Below, piece after piece: positions 24,423 to 32,321 of a stretch of 49,846 nt of DNA (positions are counted from its first letter, which is position 1; each line of letters opens with the position of its first letter). The position numbers were made by a program, and so were the translations under genes. This stretch comes from a virus: positions 1 to 49,846 of the IMG/VR virus record IMGVR_UViG_3300035010_000006. One strand, given 5' to 3'. Under the pieces are notes generated by a model. It was not told the DNA's origin and did not search any database. It saw nothing but the letters and a program-made list of their open reading frames with translations.

Positions 24423-25167
24423 AGCCGAGGCGATCGTCATCGTCAAGGCCGCACCGCAGCTTGGGCAAAAGCACGGAGAGACCGTTTGCTGCGCAGGGAT
24501 TGATCTTCAGGGCAACTGGTTACGCCTATATCCGGTAGCGTTCCGCACGCTCGATGAGGGCCAGAAGTTCGGCAGATGGGATCGCATTCGCTTTCGCTGG
24601 CGCCTGCCGAATGATGATCCTCGGCCGGAGAGCCGACGAGTTGATCAGGACAGCATCCGCGTGGTCGGCGAGCTTCGGCAATCTGAGCGCCAGCGATTTC
24701 TGGCAGCCCGCATTGTCACTGGTCTCAAGCGCGAGCGTGACGCGAAGCGCAGTCTTGCGCTTCTGAAGGCGCGCATCCTCGCGTTCTCGCACGAGCGCAA
24801 ATCGGATGCGGACCTCGAGCGAGAAGCAGCAGCCTTTGCCGCTCTTCACAACCAGAGCGACCTCTTCAACACGAAGCCGCTGATCCCGTATCAGCCGTGC
24901 CCATTCAGGTTCCAGTATCGCTACGAGACGGATGACGGCGTCCGCCAAGGGACCTGCCAGGATTGGGAGATCGAGGCAACGTTCTACAAGTGGCGGCAAG
25001 CCTACGGGGAGCAGCGTGCGCTTGCAGAAATGCAGCGCGTGTTCGGCGAGGAGTATCCGGCGAAGGGGATGCTGATGGCGATGGGCACCCACTCGCTCTA
25101 CCCAGATACGTGGCTAATCAACGGCATCGTCCGGCTCGATGAAGTGGAGCAGCTAACGCAGTTCTGA
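24394..25167 (+). CDS. Partner of the DUF488 protein, function unknown
   Basis: 257 residues from ATG 24394. The N-terminal part has a conserved look (AIVIVKAAPQLGQKHGETVC, CAGIDLQGNWLRLYPVAFR, IRFRWRLPNDDPRPESR), suggestive of a small beta-barrel nucleic-acid-binding domain, but I cannot name it. A charged helical stretch follows (LKRERDAKRSLALLKARI). I have the impression that this protein is often found next to DUF488. One counted line of this gene has 38 GC of 60, against 41 of 60 in a sampled packaging-gene line. Confidence 0.7.
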   Translation: MSTPLPTSGEAEAIVIVKAAPQLGQKHGETVCCAGIDLQGNWLRLYPVAFRTLDEGQKFGRWDRIRFRWRLPNDDPRPESRRVDQDSIRVVGELRQSERQRFLAARIVTGLKRERDAKRSLALLKARILAFSHERKSDADLEREAAAFAALHNQSDLFNTKPLIPYQPCPFRFQYRYETDDGVRQGTCQDWEIEATFYKWRQAYGEQRALAEMQRVFGEEYPAKGMLMAMGTHSLYPDTWLINGIVRLDEVEQLTQF

Positions 25168-25310
25168 GGCCGCCCCCGCGCGCGGCACGATCGAGAAAAG
25201 CTCAATCATAGCAATAAGATAACACTGCGTTCCGCTTGGCTCGCGCGCCTCACAGCGCGAATGGTCCGTCACACGCAGGGGATGCCCTGCACCAGAGGAC
25301 GGAGACCAGC

Positions 25311-25547
25311 ATGACCGACCGCGAAGCCCGCGCCGCCCGCAACCAGCAGAAGAGCCTCGAAGCCTTCCTCCAGCAGAAGGTCCGCTTCGACGCGATGGTC
25401 GCTGAACTGCAGCAGATGAGCGCGGACCACTTCGGCGCGGATCCCGAGCAGGTCCTCTGGGGCAAGGCCGCCACCCTCGAACACTGGAACAGCCGGCTAG
25501 TGAGCGTGACGGACTGCTACTTCAAGCGCGGCGAATTCGCCGAGTAG
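25311..25547 (+). CDS. Small phage protein of unknown function
   Basis: 78 residues, starting MTDREARAARNQQKSLEAFL, with GGAGA upstream at a good distance. The upstream in-frame extension to 25236 has no ribosome site and reads like non-coding sequence. It is largely helical and may form a coiled coil; no domain recognised. Its leader (GGAGACCA before ATGAC) closely resembles that of the DUF3489 gene that follows. Confidence 0.6.
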   Translation: MTDREARAARNQQKSLEAFLQQKVRFDAMVAELQQMSADHFGADPEQVLWGKAATLEHWNSRLVSVTDCYFKRGEFAE

Positions 25548-25558
25548 CGCGCGGCACA

Positions 25559-25594
25559 CCCCGCCGCGGCCCCGACCGGCGCGCGCCGGCGGGG
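25559..25594 (+). terminator. Strong GC hairpin between small gene and DUF3489 gene
   Basis: CCCCGCCG (25559-25566) pairs with CGGCGGGG (25587-25594). An internal palindrome, CCGGCGCGCGCCGG (25576-25589), offers an alternative fold. No T-run follows, so intrinsic termination is uncertain; it may stabilise or attenuate the transcript. Confidence 0.35.
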
Positions 25595-25645
25595 CTCCCG
25601 GCAGTAGGGGCCGATGGTCGGCACCCGACACCGGAGACCACCACG

Positions 25646-26503
25646 ATGACGAAGCTTTCCGACACCCAGCGCGTGATCCTCAGCGCCGCCGCGCAGCACG
25701 AGATGGGCCTCGCCCGCGCGCCGAAGACCCTGCCGGCCGCCGCCCGCAACGCGGTGTTCCGCAGCCTGATCAAGAACAACCTGCTCACCGAGATCAACGC
25801 GCCGCGGGAGCATGTCGGGCTCGGCTGGCGGCAGGACGAGGACGGGACCTGGATCGTGGCGCGCATCACCGACGACGGGGTGCGCGCCATCGGCATCGAC
25901 CCGAACGCGGACGATGCGCCGGAGGAAGACGAGCAGAGCGCCGAGGCGATCGCGCGCCGCAACGCCGAGCGCCGCGCCACCGCGGAGGCCGGCGCGACGG
26001 GCGCGGACACGGCGCCGTCGGGCGGGGCGGAGGAGGCGCCGCGGGACGAGGACGCCCCGGCGCCGGAAGCCGCGCAGGCCGCGCCCACGCCCGCCCCGCG
26101 CGCGAGCCTGCGCGACGCCGCCACGGCGGTGCTGGCCGCCTGGGACGACGAAGCCAACCGCGAGGCGGACATTGTCGCCGCCCTCGACGGCCCGATGGCG
26201 GCCCTCCGCGCCGCCCTCGCCGGTAAGCCGCCCCGCACGGCCCGCGAGCCCGGCGCGCCGCGCAAGCCGCGCGAGGGCACGAAGCAGGAGACGGTGCTGG
26301 CGATGCTCCGCCGCGAGGAGGGCGCGACCATCGCGCAGATCTGCGAGGCGACCGGTTGGCAGCAGCACACGGTCCGCGGCTTCTTTGCGGGTCTGAAGAA
26401 GCGCCAGGGGATCGAAGTGCAGGTGCTGGAGCGGGTCCGCCAGGTCGGCCCGAACAAGGAGGGCGCCCGCGGGTCCTACACGGTCTACCACCTGCCGGCC
26501 TGA
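25646..26503 (+). CDS. DUF3489 domain protein
   Basis: 285 residues with GGAGA before the start. The N-terminal part (LSDTQRVILSAAAQHEMGLA) and the C-terminal DUF3489 domain (KQETVLAMLRREEGATIAQI, then CEATGWQQHTVRGFFAGLKK) match a family that usually travels with DUF2924 and serine recombinase genes, here found ~20 kb away at 4207-6666. The middle is an Ala/Pro/Glu-rich linker. The C-terminal domain looks like a winged helix, so DNA binding is likely. Confidence 0.88.
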   Translation: MTKLSDTQRVILSAAAQHEMGLARAPKTLPAAARNAVFRSLIKNNLLTEINAPREHVGLGWRQDEDGTWIVARITDDGVRAIGIDPNADDAPEEDEQSAEAIARRNAERRATAEAGATGADTAPSGGAEEAPRDEDAPAPEAAQAAPTPAPRASLRDAATAVLAAWDDEANREADIVAALDGPMAALRAALAGKPPRTAREPGAPRKPREGTKQETVLAMLRREEGATIAQICEATGWQQHTVRGFFAGLKKRQGIEVQVLERVRQVGPNKEGARGSYTVYHLPA

Positions 26504-26526
26504 CAGCCGCGCCGGACGCGTCGAGG

Positions 26527-26550
26527 GCCCGCCGCCGAACGGTAGCGGGC
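26527..26550 (+). terminator. Candidate hairpin terminator before the packaging genes
   Basis: GCCCGC (26527-26532) pairs with GCGGGC (26545-26550), with partial pairing inside the loop, followed by TCTTGCTC. It lies 24 bp after the DUF3489 stop and could separate early from late transcription. Confidence 0.3.
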
Positions 26551-26629
26551 TCTTGCTCGTGAAGGCCATCGTGAGCGGCGGCATGCGGATCCCCGTCGCG
26601 GCTCCGCGATGGGAGCATGAGTCGCCGCC

Positions 26630-27154
26630 ATGCCGGAGCTGACCCCATCCACGCGTGAAGCCGCTCGCCGGATCGGCATCACCGAGACCGCGCTGCGCAA
26701 GGCCGAACAGACCAACCGCATCGCCCGCGAGGCGGATGGCCAATGGGACATCGACAAGACCCGCCGCCGCCTCGTGGAGACTGCCGACCCGGCCCGATCG
26801 CCGCTGGCGAACGGTGGCGGTGGCGGCGGCGCTGAGGGCACGCCCTACGCCCGGCTGAAGGTCGCGCAGCTCGCGCTAAAGGTCGAGGCACAGCGGCTCG
26901 CGCTCGACGAGAACAAGCGCCGGCTGCTCGACGCCGCGGAGGCCAACGCTACGATCGACGAGATCGCCGGGGCGATGCGCGACGCGTTGCTGAACTGGCC
27001 TGCCCGCGTCTCCGGCCTGATCGCCGCCGAGCTCGGCGTCGACCCGCATCTGCTGCAGACCATCCTGCAGCAGCACATCACCGACCTGCTTTCGGAGGCG
27101 GCCGATCGCTTCGACCCTCCAGGCCTCGGCGGAGATCGGTCCTCGGACGCGTGA
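26630..27154 (+). CDS. Terminase small subunit (gpNu1-like)
   Basis: 174 residues. The N-terminal HTH (REAARRIGITETALRKAEQT, then ANGQWDIDKTRRR-like WDIDKTRRRLVE) is the fold used by lambda Nu1-type proteins to bind packaging sites. A Gly-rich linker and a helical oligomerisation part (KVAQLALKVEAQRLALDENK) follow. It lies directly before the large terminase gene, as in lambda. It probably recognises the phage cos or pac site and loads the packaging motor. Confidence 0.82.
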   Translation: MPELTPSTREAARRIGITETALRKAEQTNRIAREADGQWDIDKTRRRLVETADPARSPLANGGGGGGAEGTPYARLKVAQLALKVEAQRLALDENKRRLLDAAEANATIDEIAGAMRDALLNWPARVSGLIAAELGVDPHLLQTILQQHITDLLSEAADRFDPPGLGGDRSSDA

Positions 27155-27179
27155 TCATGTCCGTCGGCGCGCCGGGGCG

Positions 27180-29075
27180 ATGCTCCGCCCACCGCCGCAG
27201 CTCCGGGTGTCGGAATGGGCGGAGCGGCATCGGATCCTCGGCAGCCGCGCCTCTTCGGAACCCGGGCCGTGGCGGACCAGCCGGACCCCGTATCTGCGGG
27301 AGGTGATGGACGCGCTGTCGGCCGTGCATCCTGCCCGGCGCGTCGTGTTCATGAAGGGCGCGCAGGTCGGCGCCACCGAGGCCGGGAACAACTGGCTCGG
27401 CTACATTCTGCACCACGTGCCGGCTCCGGTGCTGGCGGTGCAGCCGACCGTCGAGCTCGCGAAGCGCTTCTCGCGCCAGCGCATCGACCCACTGCTGGAG
27501 GAGACGCCGGCGCTCCGGGAGCGCGTCGCGCCGGCCCGCGCGAGGGACAGCGGCAACACGCTGCTGTCGAAGGAATTCCCCGGCGGCATCCTGGTGCTGA
27601 CCGGGGCGAACAGCGCCGTCGGACTGCGCTCGATGACGGCGCGGTTCCTGTTCCTCGACGAGATCGACGCCTATCCTGGCGACGTCGAGGGCGAAGGCGA
27701 CCCGATCGCGCTAGCCGAGGCCCGCGCCCGCACCTTCGGTTGGCGCCGCAAGGCGTTCCTGGTCTCGACGCCGACGATCGCCGGGCGCAGTCGGATCGAG
27801 CGGGAATACGCCGCCTCCGACCAGCGGCGCTACTTCGTGCCGTGCCCGCACTGCGGCGAGATGCAGTGGCTGAAGTTCGAGCGGCTCCGCTGGGAGAAGG
27901 GCGATCCGCGCTCGGCCCGCTACCACTGCGAGGCCTGCGACGAGGGGATCGAGGAGCACCACAAGACGGCCATGCTGGCCGGCGGCGAATGGCGGGCGAC
28001 CGCCACCGCCGAAGATCCGCACACGGTCGGGTTCCACATCTCCTCCCTCTACGCGCCGGTCGGCTGGTACTCGTGGGAGCAGGTCGCCCGGGATTGGGAG
28101 GCGGCCCAGGGCAAGCCCGAGGACCTGAAGACCTTCAGGAACACGGTGCTGGGCGAGACCTGGCAGGAGCGTGGCGAGGCGCCGGATTGGGAGCGCCTTG
28201 TCGAGCGGCGCGAGGACTTCCGGATGGGCGTCGTGCCCGCCGGCGCGCTGTGTCTCACCGCCGGTGTCGACGTGCAGGACGACCGGCTCGAATGCGACGT
28301 CTGGGGCTGGGCGGAGGGCTACACCTCCTGGCTGGTGGATCACGTCGTGATCCCCGGCAGCCCGCGGGAGCGGGAGCCGTGGGACGCGCTCTCGGGGATC
28401 CTGGCACGCGACTGGCCCCGCCAGGGTGGCGGCGCGATGCGCATCGCGCGGCTCTGCGTCGACACGGGCGGGCGAGACACCGCCGCCGTCTATGGCCATC
28501 TGCGTCGGCTGCACGACCCGCGCATCGCGCCGACCAAGGGCGTGGACGGCTGGAACCGGACGCAGCCCGTGCAAGGCCCGACGCCTGTGGATGCGATGGT
28601 CGATGGCCGGAAGCTCCGCCGTGGCCTGAAGCTCTGGACCGTCTCGGTCTCGACCTGGAAGGCCGACCTCTATCGCCGGCTCTGGCTCGGCCGCGGCGAC
28701 GCGGCGGCGTTCCCGCCCGGCTGGGTGCACCTGCCTCAGGGGGTCGAGGCCGAGTGGGTGAAGCAGCTCGTCGCCGAGCAGCTGCACACGGTGAAGGACC
28801 GCCGCGGCTTCGCGCGGCAGGAATGGGCGAAGCTGCGCGAGAGGAACGAGGCGCTGGACTGCGCAGTGCTCGCGCGCGCGGCGCTCTGGCTGCTCGGCGC
28901 CGACCGCTACGGCGAGCGGTTCTGGCAGCAGCTGCGCGAGCAGGTCGCCAACGCCCCACTCCAACCGAGCGAGACTCCCACCGGCGGGAATGTCGCTCTG
29001 CCGCCACCGCAGGTCGCGACTGCCACCCACCGCCCGCGCGGCTGGCTCGCGCCGCGCTCGGGCTGGCTGCGCTGA
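27180..29075 (+). CDS. Terminase large subunit (GpA family)
   Basis: 631 residues. The ATPase has a Walker A-like KGAQVGATE (59-67) and Walker B FLFLDEIDAY (157-164). A zinc-type pair (CPHC and CEAC) follows, typical of the GpA family. The nuclease part starts around TAGVDVQDDRLECDVWGW, whose Asp residues should bind metal, and continues to the C-terminus. It should cut concatemeric phage DNA and pump it into the prohead. Length and order match lambda gpA relatives. ATG 27180 is the first start after the small subunit. Confidence 0.95.
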   Translation: MLRPPPQLRVSEWAERHRILGSRASSEPGPWRTSRTPYLREVMDALSAVHPARRVVFMKGAQVGATEAGNNWLGYILHHVPAPVLAVQPTVELAKRFSRQRIDPLLEETPALRERVAPARARDSGNTLLSKEFPGGILVLTGANSAVGLRSMTARFLFLDEIDAYPGDVEGEGDPIALAEARARTFGWRRKAFLVSTPTIAGRSRIEREYAASDQRRYFVPCPHCGEMQWLKFERLRWEKGDPRSARYHCEACDEGIEEHHKTAMLAGGEWRATATAEDPHTVGFHISSLYAPVGWYSWEQVARDWEAAQGKPEDLKTFRNTVLGETWQERGEAPDWERLVERREDFRMGVVPAGALCLTAGVDVQDDRLECDVWGWAEGYTSWLVDHVVIPGSPREREPWDALSGILARDWPRQGGGAMRIARLCVDTGGRDTAAVYGHLRRLHDPRIAPTKGVDGWNRTQPVQGPTPVDAMVDGRKLRRGLKLWTVSVSTWKADLYRRLWLGRGDAAAFPPGWVHLPQGVEAEWVKQLVAEQLHTVKDRRGFARQEWAKLRERNEALDCAVLARAALWLLGADRYGERFWQQLREQVANAPLQPSETPTGGNVALPPPQVATATHRPRGWLAPRSGWLR

Positions 29076-29088
29076 AGGGAGGACGCAC

Positions 29089-29325
29089 ATGGACCCGACC
29101 GTCCTCGCCTGGGCGCTGGCGCAGCCCGCCGGCAGCCGGGCCGCCGCGCTCGCCGCCGCCTACACCGGCGGCACCACGCGCGTCACCTTCGACGGACGGA
29201 CCGTGGAGTACCGCAGCCTCGACGAGCTCGGCCGGGCGCTCGCCGTGCTGCGCGGCGCGGAGATGACGACGGCGCGCCGGCCGTCCGTCACCCTGGCCAG
29301 CTTCTCTCGCGGGGGAAGCACGTGA
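29089..29325 (+). CDS. gpW-like head-tail joining protein
   Basis: 78 residues with a strong ribosome site (AAGGGAGG) just before the ATG. The pattern TRVTFDGRTVEYRSLDEL and LGRALAVLRGA matches small gpW-type proteins, which sit between terminase and portal genes in lambda-like phages, as here. It is needed to stabilise filled heads and join tails in lambda. The stop overlaps the portal start (TGATG). Confidence 0.75.
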   Translation: MDPTVLAWALAQPAGSRAAALAAAYTGGTTRVTFDGRTVEYRSLDELGRALAVLRGAEMTTARRPSVTLASFSRGGST

Positions 29326-30806
29326 TGGGCCGGCTACGAGACGCGTGGAACGCCCTGCGCGGATATGCCGCGGCGCAGGACAGCCGAGCTTCGACCTGGG
29401 CGGCGTCGGGCGGCAGCGCGACCGCCGAGGTCGGGATGGCCGCGGTGACGGTCGCTCGTCGCGCCCGCGATGCCGTCCGCAACGATCCCTATGCCAGCCG
29501 CATCGTCGATCTCTGGACCGGCAATACGGTAGGCGCCGGCATCACCACCCGCTGGCCGGATCAGCGTCACGCCGATGCCTGGCGCCGCTGGGCGGAGAGC
29601 ACCGCCTGCGACGCGGAGGGGCGGCTCGACCTCTACGGGCTGCAGGCGCTGGTGATGCGGGCGGTGGTCGAGAGCGGCGAGTGCTTCGTCCGCTTCCTGA
29701 TGGTGCCACCTTCGCCTGCCAACCCGATCGGCCTGCGGCTGCAGGTGCTGGAGAGCGACCACCTCGACACGGCGCGAAACGGCATGGTGGACGGCGCCGC
29801 CACCATCCAGGGCGTCGCGTTGGGCGAGGCCGGCGAGCCGGTCGGCTACTGGCTGCACCGCGTGCATCCCGGCGCGGCGTGGATCCTGCCGGGCGCAACC
29901 TGGCAGAGCAGCCAGCGCATCCCGGCCGGCGACGTGCTGCACGTCTACCGCAAGCGCCGCCCTGGCCAGCTGCGCGACGTGTCCTGGCTCGCCCCAGTGC
30001 TGCTGCGCCTGCGCGACCTGGGCGACTACGAGGCCGCGCTGCTCATGAAGGCCAAGATCGAGGCCTGCCTCGCCGCAGTGGTCACCGAAGAAGGCGACGA
30101 GACGCTGACCGGCGCCGCCGCGGGCCTGCTGCGGGACGCTCAGGGACGGACGGTCGAGAGCTTCGAGCCGGGGATGATCCTGTATCGCCGCGGCATGGGC
30201 AGCGTTGAGGTGGTGAACCCTTCGGGCGGCGGCAGCCACGCCGCGTTCGCCCGCCGCGCGCTCGAGGCGGCCTCGGTGGGCGCCGGCCTGACCTACGACC
30301 AGGTCTCGGGCGACCTGACCCAGGCGAACTACTCGTCGCTGCGTGCCGGCAAGATCGAGTTCCGCCGTCTCTGCGAGCAGGTGCAGTACGGCATGCTCAT
30401 CCCGATGCTGGTGCGGCCCATCGCGGATCGCTTCCACGCCCAGGGCGCGCTGCTCGGGCTGTGGGGTGCGGAGATGCCGGACGGCGTCAGCCATGTCCCG
30501 CCGGCGCACGAGATGATCGACCCGCTGAAAGACACCACCGCGCTCATCGCGCAGGTGCGCGCCGGCTTCGTGCCGCAGCCCGAGGCCGCCGGCGCCTTCG
30601 GCTACGACTTCCGCGCGGCCGTGGAGATGATCCGCGAGGCCAATGCTCTGCTCGACGAGGCCGGCATCTCGCTCGACACCGATCCGCGCCGTGTCGCGAA
30701 GTCCGGCGCCGCCCAGGACGCCGCCCAGATGGCCGCCGTCGAGATCGCCGCTACCGGCGCCGCCGCGCCGCCCCGCGCCGAGCCAACGCCAGGAGCCCCC
30801 GCATGA
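29325..30806 (+). CDS. Portal protein (lambda B family)
   Basis: 493 residues. Early markers ARDAVRNDPYASRIVDLWTG, the central LQVLESDHLDTAR and the C-terminal LTYDQVSGDLTQANYSSLRA are signatures of lambda-type portals (pfam05136). It should form the dodecameric ring through which DNA enters. The C-terminal ~40 residues are Ala/Pro-rich. ATG 29325 shares a base with the previous stop; GTG 29322 is an alternative. The next gene overlaps by 4 bp. Confidence 0.94.
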   Translation: MGRLRDAWNALRGYAAAQDSRASTWAASGGSATAEVGMAAVTVARRARDAVRNDPYASRIVDLWTGNTVGAGITTRWPDQRHADAWRRWAESTACDAEGRLDLYGLQALVMRAVVESGECFVRFLMVPPSPANPIGLRLQVLESDHLDTARNGMVDGAATIQGVALGEAGEPVGYWLHRVHPGAAWILPGATWQSSQRIPAGDVLHVYRKRRPGQLRDVSWLAPVLLRLRDLGDYEAALLMKAKIEACLAAVVTEEGDETLTGAAAGLLRDAQGRTVESFEPGMILYRRGMGSVEVVNPSGGGSHAAFARRALEAASVGAGLTYDQVSGDLTQANYSSLRAGKIEFRRLCEQVQYGMLIPMLVRPIADRFHAQGALLGLWGAEMPDGVSHVPPAHEMIDPLKDTTALIAQVRAGFVPQPEAAGAFGYDFRAAVEMIREANALLDEAGISLDTDPRRVAKSGAAQDAAQMAAVEIAATGAAAPPRAEPTPGAPA

Positions 30807-32296
30807 CCGTCGGCGCCTACGACTGGACGGACGACATGCTCAAGATCAAGAGCATGCAGAAGAAGTTCCGCGACAGCTTCAACGGGACCGAGATCAACCC
30901 GGCCCGCTGGGACGTCGCGGCCAGCGGCAGCGGCATGGCGCTCGCTGTCGCGGACGGCACCGTCACCATCTCCACCGGCACGACCCTTGACGACGAGCTG
31001 GTGCTGACCAGCCGCACCGCCTTCACCATTCCGCTCCGGGTCATGGTCGCGGTGAACCTCAGCCAGCGCATCGCCGGCCAGTCGGTCTGGCTCGAGCTGG
31101 TCTCGGTCGACCCGACCTCCGCCCAGCCGGACGGCCGCAGCGCCGCCGCCTGGCGGCTCGACGGCACCAGCCCGACGCTCGCGAACTACGAGGTGCAGAG
31201 CGAGGGCGCGCCGCGCCTCGTCACCGCCTCCGCCTCGACCATCCCGACCACGGCGCCGGCCGGCTGGTCGGTGCTGGAGATCGAGCCGACCAACGACGAG
31301 TGCTGGTTCCACGGCCGGCAGCTCGACACCACAGCGGCCCGCTCGAACTCCTATGTCCGCCACCAGCAGATCCCGGAGCCGAATGCGCTCTACCGCTTCC
31401 GGATCCGCGTGCGGAACCGGCAGTTCGTCAACGGTATCTCGGCGGTCGCCAACAACGGCTCCGGCCTGGTGCGGGTCACCCGCGCGGCGCATGGCTTCGC
31501 GACGAACGACGTGGTCACGGTCGCCGACGTCTCCGGCGTGCCCGGGGCGAACGGGACCTTCACGATCACGGTGATCGACGCGAACAGCTTTGACCTCGTC
31601 GGCTCGACGTTCTCCGGTACCTACCTGAACACCGGCTGGGCCTCGGTCTCGCGCAACCTGGCGCCGGCCTCGAGCACCGACGTGAAGGTGCAGTTCGTCA
31701 CGGTCGCGGACTACGCCGAGCTCACCACCGAGATCACCGCCGGGCGCGGCCAGTCGGTCGCCGGCCAGGGGCTCGGGGTGAACGTGCTGAGCAACGTCGC
31801 CCCGACGCTGACGGCGGTGGGCGGCCAGGCGCGCAACACCTCCGGCGCGCTGCCGGTGCTGGTCGCGACCGGCCTGTCCGCGAACCCCACCGCGGTGACC
31901 ACTGGCCGCGGCATCGACCTGCTGGCGACGCTGATCGGCGCGCTGGTCAACAAGCCCTTTTCGATCCCGGAGGCGGACTGGCAGTACGCCGGCGCCACGG
32001 GCGGGATCACTGGCACGGCGGACGTGGTGCTGAAGGCCGCGGCCGCCGCCGGCATCCGGAACTACGTCACCTCGATCGACCTGCGGAACGCGCACGCGAC
32101 CGTGGCGACGGAGGTGGTGATCAAGGACGGGGCGACGGTGATCTGGCGGCAGCTGCTGCCGGCGGCGATGGCGACGCCGGTGGACATCACCTTCCCGACG
32201 CCGCTGCGCGGGACGGCGGCGACGGCGGTGAACTTCGCCTGCCTGACCACGGGCGCGCAGGTCTACGTCAACGCGCAGGGCTACGCCGCGCCGTAG
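30803..32296 (+). CDS. Virion structural protein, beta-rich
   Basis: 497 residues from ATG 30803. The N-terminal ~230 residues read as a beta-sandwich (FRDSFNGTEINPARWDVAAS and TFSGTY-type strands), similar to LamG-like domains used as virion decorations. A later segment, VTRAAHGFATNDVVTVADVS, resembles the small repeat annotated FCCH-like in many tail proteins. The C-terminal ~110 residues (NYVTSIDLRNAHATVATEVV) look like a separate binding domain. Its place between portal and capsid protease is unusual for a structural protein of this kind. A surface decoration or host-binding role is inferred. Confidence 0.7.
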   Translation: MTVGAYDWTDDMLKIKSMQKKFRDSFNGTEINPARWDVAASGSGMALAVADGTVTISTGTTLDDELVLTSRTAFTIPLRVMVAVNLSQRIAGQSVWLELVSVDPTSAQPDGRSAAAWRLDGTSPTLANYEVQSEGAPRLVTASASTIPTTAPAGWSVLEIEPTNDECWFHGRQLDTTAARSNSYVRHQQIPEPNALYRFRIRVRNRQFVNGISAVANNGSGLVRVTRAAHGFATNDVVTVADVSGVPGANGTFTITVIDANSFDLVGSTFSGTYLNTGWASVSRNLAPASSTDVKVQFVTVADYAELTTEITAGRGQSVAGQGLGVNVLSNVAPTLTAVGGQARNTSGALPVLVATGLSANPTAVTTGRGIDLLATLIGALVNKPFSIPEADWQYAGATGGITGTADVVLKAAAAAGIRNYVTSIDLRNAHATVATEVVIKDGATVIWRQLLPAAMATPVDITFPTPLRGTAATAVNFACLTTGAQVYVNAQGYAAP

Positions 32297-32321
32297 CGGC
32301 GGCGGCCAACAGGAATCCAGG

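Noticed and set aside
27215-29266. A 683-codon plus-strand frame overlapping the large terminase gene
   Set aside because: It is a shifted reading of the terminase gene, rich in Gly, Arg and Ala, and without domains; the terminase frame has clear motifs.
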